Origin: an uncultured Moraxellaceae bacterium
GTDB taxonomy: Bacteria > Pseudomonadota > Gammaproteobacteria > Pseudomonadales > Moraxellaceae
Direction of reading: 5' to 3'
Assembly: GCA_937952925.1 (NCBI GenBank)
Contig: CALFYA010000309.1
Location: forward strand, 1-16,112
DNA: 16,112 nucleotides
The notes beneath the pieces were generated by a model. It did no database searches. It worked only from the letters and a program-made list of their open reading frames with translations, and was not told the DNA's origin. Made by a program: the position numbers and the translations under genes. Positions 6,313-13,886 of this stretch are shown one piece after another (within the stretch, counting starts at the first letter, position 1; every line of letters starts with the position of its first letter).

Positions 6313-8661
6313 GTGCATGAAGCCATGATGAGCCAGACCAAAGTTGTGCCAGGGCCAGCCACTTTGCTGCGCCTAAACGATGCCTTGCGCCAAGGGCTAA
6401 GTGATTTTTTTCAACCCAACTTCTTACGTTTCTTGGATGAATTGCCCTCCAAGATCATGTTGCTGTGCAGTGGTTTGCCCGATGGCGAACAGCAACGTTA
6501 TATGGATATTATTTTGGAGCTGCGCCGTAACCGTGATCAGATTGAGCCACGGATTGCCGGTGTACTCGACGGCCAGCTGCACCGCTTCTCGCAATTGGCA
6601 CAAAAAAAAGAAGGCTTGACCGCCACCCTCGACTTCTCCTCCATGTCACTGGTCGATACCGCCGATATGGAAGTCAATGTCGCACTCGATACCGCAGGTG
6701 CACGCTTGGCCGGTAGCTTAGAGCCGGCGCTTGGGGATGCCTTTAGTCGCTTGCAAGCCTTGATTCCAGCACTCAATGAAGTCGGCCAACTGCCATTTCA
6801 TCCGCGTACCATTTTGCAAGCCATGCTCGAATGCATGTCGGTACTCCTGCTCAACCCCCAGCAAAAAGTGGCCTTGGTGCGGATGTTTAGCACCGATTTG
6901 CAAGTGGCACCACTCAAAGCGCTGATTACCAATGCACTTGAGCAAGCCAAAGTCCCCGAAGTGGACAAATCCATCCGCAACATGGATGTCGGTGGCAAAG
7001 CCAAAGCCGACAAACCTGACTTGGTGGATGTGCTCAAAGACATCCGTGATCTGAATCAAAAAAATGCAGGCGCTGGTGGTGCAGCCGCGACAGGGTCAGG
7101 CCAACAAAGCTTTGTGGACGAGCAAGGCTTTCCGGTACTACAACGCGCACCCGGTGGGGGAGTGATCGTCGATCCTGAAGCCCTGATCAAACAAGCCGAA
7201 TACTTTGCTCAGATCAGCAAAAGTGTGGCGTCAGTGTCGTTGATGCCGCAAAACGTCAACCCGATGGCCATGGAACAAATGGTCGCCACACCAGTGTTGA
7301 CTGAGCTGTTGACCCGCCTGCAAGAAATCCAGCCACGTACTCATATTGATCAAGACCCCACCGCACCCAGTGTCAGTGAAGTGCGCAACAGTATTCGTCA
7401 GCAACTGCGCAACGATGACGATACGGTCGAGATGCTGGGCAAAAAAGACACCGACGTGATCAACTTGGTCTCGATGATGTTTGACTTCATCTTGGATGAT
7501 CAAGACCTGCCCACCGCCATGAAAGCATTGCTCGGTCGCTTGCAGATCCCGATGCTTAAAGTGGCGATCTTAGACGACACTTTCTTTAAGACCGAAGATC
7601 ATCCAGCACGCCGCCTGCTCAACAGTCTGGCCAAAGCGGGTGTTGGTTGGGATGAGCAAGCCAAAAGCAGTGATCAGTTGTATAAAAAACTCGAAGAAAC
7701 CGTGTTTACCATCCTCAATGACTTTGAAGATGACATTAGTATTTTTGATCAACTGCTTGAAAGCTTTGAATCATTTTACAACGATCAACAAACCCGCGTG
7801 GCTGCGGTAGACGAACGTACCCGCGAAGCCGAAGAAAACCGCGCGCGTGCCGATATGGCGCGTACCATCGTGCAACAAGCCCTCAATCGCCGTCTCAATG
7901 GCCGCAAACTGCCGTTTGCCGTAGTGCGTCTGCTGCAAGAAGGCTGGCGGCATGTGTTGTATTTGGCTTGCCTCAAAGAAGGCACCGAATCTGAATCGTG
8001 GCGGCAAGCGGTCAAGGTGGTTGATGCCTTGATTTGGTCAGTGATGCCACCGGCGGGTGATGCGCAGTGGGTGGAACGCCTGCGTGGGGTTGCGCCCAAG
8101 CTGTCCAATAGCTTGCGCAAAGGCTTGGTGTCGGTACATTTTGATACCTTGCAGACGGAGACCTTGCTGCGTGAAATCGCCAAAGTCCACCAAGAAATCA
8201 TCGATGGCTTTGATACGCCGGTGGTGGAGATCTTAGACCCCGAAACCGCCAAAGCCCAGCCAGACTTTGTCGGCACACCGGTCGATCAAGCGCTCAAATC
8301 TGGGGCAGGCAGTGTCAAAGGCTTGGTGTTGCCCAAAGCCGAAATCTCCTCGATCTATGAAGGTGAAACCCTGCCAGCCAGTGATCGCCATGTGATTGCG
8401 GTCAAACAGCTCAATATTGGTTCGTGGATTGAGTTTATCCACAGTGAGCGGCGTGATCGTCATAAGCTCGTGGCGCGGATTCGCACCAGTGAAAAGCTGA
8501 TTTTTGCCAATCGTCGTGGCATCAAAGTGGCTGAAATGTCGCAGATGCAGCTGGCGGTCGAATTTAGCCAAGGTCGGGCGCGGATTGTGGAAGAACAACC
8601 GCAAATTATCGACCGTGCGCTAGAATCGGTGGTTGGTGGATTACGTCAACTGACTGCTTAA
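6313..8661 (+). CDS. DUF1631 family protein
   Basis: This is a large cytoplasmic protein of about 782 residues with no signal peptide or membrane helix. It is mostly helical, with a Gly/Ala-rich linker near residues 253-266 (GAGGAAATGSG) and a highly charged helical stretch around 490-520. The C-terminal ~100 residues contain LNIGSWIEFIHSERRDRHK and the NRRGIKVAE segment typical of DUF1631 C-termini. The biochemical role is not established. The start is uncertain: GTG at 6313 has AGGA 12 nt upstream, while in-frame ATGs at 6325 and 6328 give nearly the same product with weak ribosome binding sites. It is followed directly by ampD (TAATG overlap), so the two are probably co-translated and this protein may share the cell-envelope context. 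Confidence 0.82.
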   Translation: MHEAMMSQTKVVPGPATLLRLNDALRQGLSDFFQPNFLRFLDELPSKIMLLCSGLPDGEQQRYMDIILELRRNRDQIEPRIAGVLDGQLHRFSQLAQKKEGLTATLDFSSMSLVDTADMEVNVALDTAGARLAGSLEPALGDAFSRLQALIPALNEVGQLPFHPRTILQAMLECMSVLLLNPQQKVALVRMFSTDLQVAPLKALITNALEQAKVPEVDKSIRNMDVGGKAKADKPDLVDVLKDIRDLNQKNAGAGGAAATGSGQQSFVDEQGFPVLQRAPGGGVIVDPEALIKQAEYFAQISKSVASVSLMPQNVNPMAMEQMVATPVLTELLTRLQEIQPRTHIDQDPTAPSVSEVRNSIRQQLRNDDDTVEMLGKKDTDVINLVSMMFDFILDDQDLPTAMKALLGRLQIPMLKVAILDDTFFKTEDHPARRLLNSLAKAGVGWDEQAKSSDQLYKKLEETVFTILNDFEDDISIFDQLLESFESFYNDQQTRVAAVDERTREAEENRARADMARTIVQQALNRRLNGRKLPFAVVRLLQEGWRHVLYLACLKEGTESESWRQAVKVVDALIWSVMPPAGDAQWVERLRGVAPKLSNSLRKGLVSVHFDTLQTETLLREIAKVHQEIIDGFDTPVVEILDPETAKAQPDFVGTPVDQALKSGAGSVKGLVLPKAEISSIYEGETLPASDRHVIAVKQLNIGSWIEFIHSERRDRHKLVARIRTSEKLIFANRRGIKVAEMSQMQLAVEFSQGRARIVEEQPQIIDRALESVVGGLRQLTA

Positions 8662-9272
8662 TGACTCTGACAATCATGCAAGGATGGCTACACGGCGAGA
8701 ACGTTCGCCATGTACCTTCCCCCAATTTTAATCAACGCCCACACGGTCAAGTGCCGCGTTTGATCGTGATGCACAACATCAGTTTGCCCCCTGCACAGTT
8801 TGGCGGTGGCTATATCGAGGCGTTTTTTCAAAACCGCTTAGATCCACAAGCCCATCCCTATTTTGCCACCATTGCCGATTTGCAAGTGTCTGCTCACCTG
8901 TTGATCATGCGTACCGGCGAGGTGATTCAACTGGTGTCGTGTGATGATCGGGCATGGCATGCGGGGCGCTCAAGTTATTTGGGCATCGACAACTGCAACG
9001 ATTATTCGATTGGCATTGAGCTAGAGGGTACCGATGATCTGCCGTTTACTGATGCACAATATCAGGCGCTCACGCCACTGCTGCTGGCCTTGCATCAGGC
9101 TTATCCACAGACCCGCAGCCATCTGACCGGACACTCCGACATTGCGCCCCAGCGCAAAACCGATCCCGGCCTGTACTTTGATTGGCAACGGGTCAGACAA
9201 CAATTACATCAACACTTTCAAGGGTCATCGTATGAGCAAACAGCTGAGCATCCAGCCCAACCATTTGATTAA
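8661..9272 (+). CDS. ampD: 1,6-anhydro-N-acetylmuramyl-L-alanine amidase
   Basis: AmpD is a cytoplasmic zinc amidase that removes the stem peptide from anhydro-muropeptides during peptidoglycan recycling and thereby controls AmpR-dependent beta-lactamase where that exists. The zinc ligands H38 (VMHNIS), H158 (TGHSDI) and D168 (KTDPG) and the catalytic E120 and K166 are present. The N-terminal GW and the RAWHAGRSS segment (97-105) also fit. The start overlaps the DUF1631 stop codon (TAATG). The 203-residue product is somewhat longer than typical: its last ~14 codons overlap the SPFH gene and are not conserved AmpD sequence, suggesting that the native stop was lost when the downstream gene came to lie here. 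Confidence 0.95.
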   Translation: MTLTIMQGWLHGENVRHVPSPNFNQRPHGQVPRLIVMHNISLPPAQFGGGYIEAFFQNRLDPQAHPYFATIADLQVSAHLLIMRTGEVIQLVSCDDRAWHAGRSSYLGIDNCNDYSIGIELEGTDDLPFTDAQYQALTPLLLALHQAYPQTRSHLTGHSDIAPQRKTDPGLYFDWQRVRQQLHQHFQGSSYEQTAEHPAQPFD

Positions 9273-10068
9273 AAAAATCGTGATCGGCAGCATCGGCGCC
9301 ATCGTTGGCCTGATACTGCTCAGTGGGACATTTTTTACCGTCTCTGCGGGTGAACGCGCCCTCGTGCTGCGCTTTGGACAAGTCCAAGATATTGTGGGCG
9401 ATGGCCTGCACGCCAAACTACCAATGGTCGATACCCTGATCCGTGTTGATATTCGCACGCAAAAATCGCATGCTCCCGCCACCGCAGGCACACGCGATTT
9501 GCAAACCGTGACGACCGAAGTCGCGCTCAACTACCATTTGCAAGCGGCCAGCCTCAAAGACACCTACACCCGTTTTGGGCTAGATATCGAAGAAAAAGTG
9601 ATTGCCCCACGCATCCAAGAAATCGTCAAAGCGGTGATTGCACGCTTTTCGGCAGAAGAGCTGCTGGTGCGCCGTGATGTGGTCAAATCGGAAATTGCCA
9701 ATGGCTTACGCCAATCGCTGACCCAATACAATGTGGTGGTCGAAGACATCCAAATCACCAACTTTAGCTTCTCCCAAGCGTTTGATGAAGCGATTGAAGC
9801 CAAACAAACCGCCGAGCAAAACGCGCTCAAAGCCAAAAACGACCTTGAGCGGATTCGTGTTGAAGCTGAGCAAAAAATCGCCATGGCACAAGCCGAAGCG
9901 GAAGCCATTCGCATCCAAGCGCAAGCGATCAAAGAGCAAGGCGGCGAAGCCTATGTACGCATGAAAGCGATTGAAAAATGGAATGGGGTGTTGCCACAGG
10001 TCAGTGGAGGCGCGACGCCATTTATCAATCTCAATGTCCCACAAAGCGCAGCTGCCAATCCGCGTTAA
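9232..10068 (+). CDS. SPFH/Band 7 (prohibitin-like) membrane protein
   Basis: The 278-residue protein starts at ATG 9232, with AAGGG about 9 nt upstream; an in-frame ATG 90 nt earlier would only translate ampD sequence out of frame. One membrane helix (about 14-37) is followed by the Band 7 domain with the typical SAGERALVLRFGQV opening (38-51). A long charged Ala/Glu-rich coiled coil follows (about 185-236), then an EKWNGVLPQV segment (248-257) near the C-terminus. Such proteins assemble into ring scaffolds in the inner membrane and, as in HflKC, may regulate FtsH protease. There is no partner HflK gene here, so the name hflC is not justified. It overlaps ampD by 41 bp and lies between two peptidoglycan genes. 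Confidence 0.88.
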   Translation: MSKQLSIQPNHLIKKIVIGSIGAIVGLILLSGTFFTVSAGERALVLRFGQVQDIVGDGLHAKLPMVDTLIRVDIRTQKSHAPATAGTRDLQTVTTEVALNYHLQAASLKDTYTRFGLDIEEKVIAPRIQEIVKAVIARFSAEELLVRRDVVKSEIANGLRQSLTQYNVVVEDIQITNFSFSQAFDEAIEAKQTAEQNALKAKNDLERIRVEAEQKIAMAQAEAEAIRIQAQAIKEQGGEAYVRMKAIEKWNGVLPQVSGGATPFINLNVPQSAAANPR

Positions 10069-10087
10069 GTGGTTTTTTGCCAGACAC

Positions 10088-10116
10088 AAGGCGCTACAAT
10101 AGCGCCTTTATGTTTT
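10088..10116 (+). terminator. Hairpin with T-rich tail between SPFH gene and murJ
   Basis: An 8-bp perfect stem (AAGGCGCT / AGCGCCTT; arms 10088-10095 and 10101-10108) with a 5-nt loop is followed by TATGTTTT. It ends about 12 bp before the murJ start codon, so it probably attenuates or ends the upstream transcript, and murJ would then need its own promoter or read-through. Confidence 0.6.
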
Positions 10117-10127
10117 GAGCCTCGATC

Positions 10128-11666
10128 ATGTGGCGTTCGACGTTTATTGTCAGTGCAATGACCTTGCTGTCGCGCATCCTCGGCTTGGTGCGCGATATGG
10201 TGCTGCTCAATGTGTTTGGGGCGGGCGGCATCATGGATGCGTTTTTGGTCGCCTTTAAAATTCCCAATTTTTTTCGGCGGCTGTTTGCCGAAGGCGCGTT
10301 TTCTCAAGCATTTATTCCTGTATTGACCGAATATAAAACCAAAAAACTACATCAAGATGTGCAGATTCTGATTAGTCGTGCAGCCGGTTCACTGACCTTG
10401 ATTTTGTCGGTACTCACGGTGATCACCATGCTCGCAGCTCCGGCGGTGATTTGGTTGTTTGCACCCGGCTTTGCCGATCAGCCCGACAAATTTGCATTGG
10501 CGGTGGATTTACTGCGCCTGACCTTTCCGTATTTATTGCTGATGTCGCTGACCGCGTTTGCCAGTAGCGTCCTCAATAGCTACGGCTCGTTTGCCACCGC
10601 ATCGTTTGCACCGGTGTTACTCAATCTGACCATGATTGCTGCGGCGTGGTGGTGTGCGCCACTGTTTGATCCGTCGATTATGGCGCTCGGTTGGGCGGTG
10701 GTGGTGGCCGGTGTGCTTCAGCTCGCGATCCAAATCCCTGAGCTGTGGAAAAAGAAACTGCTGATTCCACCCAAAGTCGATTTTAAACACGAAGGCGTAC
10801 AACGCATTCTCAAGTTGATGCTACCCGCGCTGTTTGGCGTGTCGGTGGTGCAGATCAATTTGTTGCTCAATACCGTGTGGGCGTCGTTTATGCAGACCGG
10901 TTCGGTGACGTGGCTGTATAGCGCCGAGCGCCTCACTGAGTTACCACTCGGTTTGATTGGGATTGCAATTGCCACCGTGATTTTGCCCGCATTGTCGGCC
11001 AAAAACGCCGAGCAAGACATGGAAAAATTCCGCGCCCTGATCGATTGGGCAGCACGAGTGATCGTGCTGGTCGGGATTCCGGCCAGTATTGCGATGTTTA
11101 TGTTGGCCAGCCCCATCATCCAAGCCTTGTTTCAACACGGCGAGTTTGGCGCACATGATGTGGCGATGACCGCACTGGCCTTACAAGGCATGTCGCTGAG
11201 TATCTTGACCTTTATGTTGATCAAGGTGTTTGCACCAGCGTTTTATGCGCGGCAAGACACCAAGACACCGGTCAAAATCGGCCTGATCTCAGTGGGGGTC
11301 AATATCGCGCTCAACGTGGTGCTGATTGGCGGGTTTAAATGGATTGACTATGACGCACCGCATGTGGCGTTGGCGCTGTCCTCGACTGTGGCATCGTGTG
11401 TGAATGCGGCGATGTTGTATGGCTATTTGCATCGTCAGGGGGTGTATCGCTTTGGTGGGCATTGGCGCGTGTTGATGCTGCGTTATGGGGTGGGCAATGT
11501 GGTGATGGTGGCCGTACTGTGGTTTGCACTGCCCTACTATCCCACTGATGCACACCAACTGGTACGGGTATTGGCGCTATTGGGCTTGTGTGTGGCGGGT
11601 GGTGGCGCGTATGCGGCCGGTTTGCTGGCGATGGGCTTTCGACCTCGGCATATTGCCAAAGTCTAA
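10128..11666 (+). CDS. murJ: Lipid II flippase
   Basis: MurJ moves lipid II across the inner membrane for peptidoglycan assembly. The 512-residue protein (family about 510) has alternating hydrophobic segments consistent with 14 membrane helices. The N-terminal signature is intact: SRILGLVRD (R16, R22), D37 in MDAFLVAFKIPNFFRRLFAEGAFSQAF, and R50/R51, matching the central-cavity residues known from E. coli MurJ. The ATG at 10128 gives the standard MWRSTFIVSAMT start; only a weak GAG precedes it. It follows the SPFH gene after 59 bp holding a hairpin, and ends at a strong bidirectional terminator. murJ is essential in most bacteria. Confidence 0.96.
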   Translation: MWRSTFIVSAMTLLSRILGLVRDMVLLNVFGAGGIMDAFLVAFKIPNFFRRLFAEGAFSQAFIPVLTEYKTKKLHQDVQILISRAAGSLTLILSVLTVITMLAAPAVIWLFAPGFADQPDKFALAVDLLRLTFPYLLLMSLTAFASSVLNSYGSFATASFAPVLLNLTMIAAAWWCAPLFDPSIMALGWAVVVAGVLQLAIQIPELWKKKLLIPPKVDFKHEGVQRILKLMLPALFGVSVVQINLLLNTVWASFMQTGSVTWLYSAERLTELPLGLIGIAIATVILPALSAKNAEQDMEKFRALIDWAARVIVLVGIPASIAMFMLASPIIQALFQHGEFGAHDVAMTALALQGMSLSILTFMLIKVFAPAFYARQDTKTPVKIGLISVGVNIALNVVLIGGFKWIDYDAPHVALALSSTVASCVNAAMLYGYLHRQGVYRFGGHWRVLMLRYGVGNVVMVAVLWFALPYYPTDAHQLVRVLALLGLCVAGGGAYAAGLLAMGFRPRHIAKV

Positions 11667-11670
11667 ATCA

Positions 11671-11695
11671 AAAAGGCCAGTTGAACTGGCCTTTT
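11671..11695. terminator. Bidirectional terminator between murJ and the lipoprotein gene
   Basis: Arms AAAAGGCCAG (11671-11680) and CTGGCCTTTT (11686-11695) pair perfectly around a TTGAA loop. The A-run and T-run give a U-tail on both strands, so the hairpin can end murJ on the plus strand and the convergent lipoprotein gene on the minus strand, which stops 3 bp away. Confidence 0.9.
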
Positions 11696-11697
11696 GC

Positions 11698-12054
11698 TTA
11701 CGCCACCACAGTCCAAGACTGCAACTGATAGGGCGTGGGTGACCATGCTTGCCACCACACTACGGCCTTGACGCGTTGCACTTGACCTGCCACGTTAACA
11801 CTCAGCAGCAGCTCATAATTGACTCCAGACACCACTTGCTGTTTGGCGTCGAGCACTTCGATCAACTGTAGCGCTTGCTTGCTGTTGTTGGCTTGGGTCT
11901 CGACGGCAACGTGTGCGGCTTTGACCACATAAGTATCGGTGGGGGCAATCGCCGTGTATCCACCTGCCACCACCGCAGGGGCTTTGGGAGTGGTGCTACA
12001 GGCCACAAGTCCAGCGAGAAGCGGCACAAGCAGCAGTGTTTTGCTGATACGCAT
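11698..12054 (-). CDS. Small lipoprotein with cystatin-like motif
   Basis: The 118-residue product starts at ATG 12054, which has AAGGA 8 nt upstream; an ATG 9 nt earlier has no spacing to that site. It has a lipoprotein signal peptide with the lipobox LVAC (acylated C19). Residue 20 is Ser, not Asp, so the Lol rule predicts outer-membrane sorting. The mature part opens with a GGYTAI segment and contains QVVSGVNYELLLSV, which fits the cystatin inhibitory QxVxG motif and the strand after it, plus a late WSPTPYQLQSW segment. The fold suggests binding to a papain-like protease, but bacterial cystatin-like domains are often of unknown role. It is convergent with murJ and downstream of the outer-membrane protein gene on the same strand. 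Confidence 0.75.
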   Translation of the reverse strand: MRISKTLLLVPLLAGLVACSTTPKAPAVVAGGYTAIAPTDTYVVKAAHVAVETQANNSKQALQLIEVLDAKQQVVSGVNYELLLSVNVAGQVQRVKAVVWWQAWSPTPYQLQSWTVVA

Positions 12055-12101
12055 AGAGGACATCCTTTTCAATCGATCACAGGGTGATCCGTGTGTTGCA
12101 A

Positions 12102-12123
12102 CGCCAGTCAACCTCGACTGGCG
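12102..12123 (-). terminator. Hairpin between the outer-membrane protein and lipoprotein genes
   Basis: A perfect 8-bp GC-rich stem (CGCCAGTC / GACTGGCG) with a 6-nt loop lies in the 98-bp spacer between the two minus-strand genes. There is no T-run after it on the minus strand, so it may be a partial terminator or a processing hairpin. Confidence 0.35.
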
Positions 12124-12152
12124 GGTGTATCGTGACGTCGAGACGCCACGTC

Positions 12153-12908
12153 TTAGAAGTGGAACTCAACACCCAAATAAGGGCCTTTGAAATCCAGCTT
12201 CGCATCGGTTTTTTCGACATCTTCCAAGTCGATCAACAACTGGCGATAACCTGCTTTGAGACCAATATCAATCACGGGATTATCAATCACATCGTATTTG
12301 ATCTCTGCTTGGGCATCGGTAATGCTCGAACCGTTGTAGGTAATCCCTGCGGCTTCGGCTTTAAAGCTCAGGCCAGTCAACGGCAAGCTACCACCCGCAG
12401 ACAGGTAGGCCATCGGGATGGTTTCTTTAAACGATACAGTCTGGCTGACACTTTGCAGCAGCGCATTTTTACCTGTGGCGGTCACATCACCGTCGAGTTG
12501 TTTGGCTGCCAAACCCACATCGACACTGACAATATTGTCCAAAACTTCGTAATACAAAATCAAATCGGTGCTGGTAAAGTCGAGATCAAAACTGACATCA
12601 CCCACATACTTTTGATCATCAAATTCAAACAAGATTGAGTTGATGGTATCTGAACCTTTGAGGGCAGTATGACGCACCCGCACATTGGGAATCAGTGGAA
12701 CCGGATGCTCAAACGACACCGCAACCGATGCCTGTTCTTGCTGATCAAAGCTAAACGACTCTTTGTCTTTGCCGGTTTGTGCCACATCAGCACGACCATC
12801 GTATTGCCAATAGTCAGCACTGGCATAAATGCCAATCATGTCGGCATGGGCAGGTAGTGCAACAGCTGCGGTGAGGGCTGCGAATGCAGCGAGGGTGAAT
12901 TGACGCAT
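12153..12908 (-). CDS. Outer-membrane beta-barrel protein (TIGR04219-like)
   Basis: The 251-residue protein starts at ATG 12908, preceded by GGGA at about 8 nt; an upstream in-frame start adds a non-signal extension. It has a Sec signal peptide ending ALPAHA (cleavage near residue 22) and a mature chain of alternating polar/hydrophobic strands that ends in Phe (LGVEFHF), the C-terminal signature recognised by the BAM complex. The opening DMIGIYASADYWQYDG and the repeated strand pattern resemble the TIGR04219 outer-membrane family of gammaproteobacteria, whose function is not known. It is divergent from the putative hydrolase gene and upstream of the lipoprotein gene, so a shared envelope role is possible but unproven. 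Confidence 0.75.
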   Translation of the reverse strand: MRQFTLAAFAALTAAVALPAHADMIGIYASADYWQYDGRADVAQTGKDKESFSFDQQEQASVAVSFEHPVPLIPNVRVRHTALKGSDTINSILFEFDDQKYVGDVSFDLDFTSTDLILYYEVLDNIVSVDVGLAAKQLDGDVTATGKNALLQSVSQTVSFKETIPMAYLSAGGSLPLTGLSFKAEAAGITYNGSSITDAQAEIKYDVIDNPVIDIGLKAGYRQLLIDLEDVEKTDAKLDFKGPYLGVEFHF

Positions 12909-13000
12909 GATGGCTATCCCAAGCAAACTTTTGAAACATTTATAGCATAGTCTAGAAGACTTGCACATGAAGAAAGATTTTTATGGCTAAATATTTGATT

Positions 13001-13017
13001 TTGATTAATTTAATCAA
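13001..13017. promoter_or_regulatory. 17-nt AT-rich palindrome, possible operator
   Basis: TTGATTAA and TTAATCAA are perfect inverted arms around a single T. The site is 17 bp upstream of the -35 box of the hydrolase promoter, centred about 60 bp before the expected start of transcription, a usual place for an activator site. It could also act on the divergent outer-membrane protein gene. The region is very AT-rich, so chance is possible. Confidence 0.4.
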
Positions 13018-13034
13018 TTATTAATTTTTTTAAA

Positions 13035-13063
13035 TTGACTTTTATAATAAAATTAAATATTAT
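13035..13063 (+). promoter_or_regulatory. Near-consensus sigma-70 promoter of the hydrolase gene
   Basis: TTGACT (five of six matches to the -35 consensus) and TATTAT (five of six to the -10) are spaced by exactly 17 bp. Transcription would start near 13070, giving a leader of about 27 nt that holds a GGAAAG ribosome binding site 7 nt before the ATG. Confidence 0.75.
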
Positions 13064-13096
13064 AGGTTTAAATTTAATCAAATCTGGAAAGTTCTT

Positions 13097-13786
13097 ATGA
13101 ATATTAATGTTTTTTCTGCTGTGTTTCTGTTGTGTGCTGCAAATGTTCACGCTGCCTACAACAGCACAACCGCCGCAAATTATGCTGTAACAAACTACAA
13201 CGTATCATATGGAGCGACAACAAATCCCTTTATTAATGTAGGCGGTGTGGGTGGTAATTGCACCAATTTTGGCAATCAATCTATTTCTGGCGGATTGCTT
13301 GGTTATACCTCAGCACCTTCACTGAATAAAGCCCTTCTCACGGCTTCTGCAACGGTCACAGCCACTCAAAACGCCAGTCTTTTTTATAAATGCAATTCGG
13401 TGACGAATACTTGCCAGTCTGCACCTTGGCGTGGGGCACAAGCTATGTTTAGTTATTCAAGCAGTAGCTCACAGACAAAAGGAGCACGGCTAAGCTTAGT
13501 CACAAAAACAGCTTTAGTGAATGGCAGTATTACAGTCTTAGATCCCAAAAAAATTAAAGTTGGTGATATTGTATTTGCTGATTTTGATTATGTGATTGGC
13601 GGCACAAGTAACGCAGTAGACCATACGACAGTGGTGACAGAGGTTCGCCCAGAATCATTCTGGGACATTACCACCACCATGAAATACAACAACATCCGTC
13701 TCACCTATCAATCCAATAATGTTACTGATAAGGGTATGGGGGATTTGGGTGCTAAAGTCTTGTATGTTTATCGACCTTATGTCTGA
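13097..13786 (+). CDS. Secreted putative cysteine hydrolase (Amidase_6-like)
   Basis: The 229-residue protein has a Sec signal peptide (cleavage after VHA, about residue 19). The mature part follows the order of the putative amidase domain PF12671: an opening YNSTTAANYAVTNYN, then GGNCTNFGNQSISGG with the candidate nucleophile C55, a WRGAQAMFSY segment (111-120), a VGDIVFADFD strand (155-164), VDHTTVVTE with the candidate His H176, and LTYQSNN (202-208) supplying the third polar residue. C99 and C106 could form a disulfide. Members of this family are mostly known from Gram-positive bacteria and their substrate is unproven, a cell-wall peptide being the usual guess. The gene is AT-richer than the preceding ~12 kb, has its own strong promoter and is followed by a membrane-protein gene. 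The family call is from recalled motifs. Confidence 0.7.
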   Translation: MNINVFSAVFLLCAANVHAAYNSTTAANYAVTNYNVSYGATTNPFINVGGVGGNCTNFGNQSISGGLLGYTSAPSLNKALLTASATVTATQNASLFYKCNSVTNTCQSAPWRGAQAMFSYSSSSSQTKGARLSLVTKTALVNGSITVLDPKKIKVGDIVFADFDYVIGGTSNAVDHTTVVTEVRPESFWDITTTMKYNNIRLTYQSNNVTDKGMGDLGAKVLYVYRPYV

Positions 13787-13806
13787 ATTAGGTTTTTAGA
13801 GTTACA

Positions 13807-13851
13807 CTCATCTATTTGTGCAGACCCAATTTTCCTGCACGAATAGATGAG
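13807..13851. repeat. Long inverted repeat / hairpin after the hydrolase gene
   Basis: Two 17-nt arms (13807-13823 and 13835-13851) pair along their whole length with one G-U pair, around an 11-nt loop. It fills the 100-bp spacer between the hydrolase and membrane-protein genes. Only a weak AATTTAT tail follows, so it is not a standard terminator; it may end most transcripts, stabilise the upstream message, or be a mobile repeat. Confidence 0.65.
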
Positions 13852-13886
13852 AATTTATGTGATCCACTCACCTCCAGAGCTATTGA

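Noticed and set aside
9706..10089. Minus-strand open frames across the SPFH gene
   Set aside because: They are shadows of the Ala/Glu/Lys-rich coiled-coil codons and carry no family features.
10077..10100. TTGCCA and TACAAT as a murJ promoter
   Set aside because: The spacer is only 12 bp, and the TACAAT lies within the hairpin loop and stem; too short for a sigma-70 promoter.
12084..12638. A 184-codon plus-strand open frame across the outer-membrane protein gene
   Set aside because: It is the reverse-strand shadow of a gene with a signal peptide and a C-terminal Phe; the product is not recognisable.
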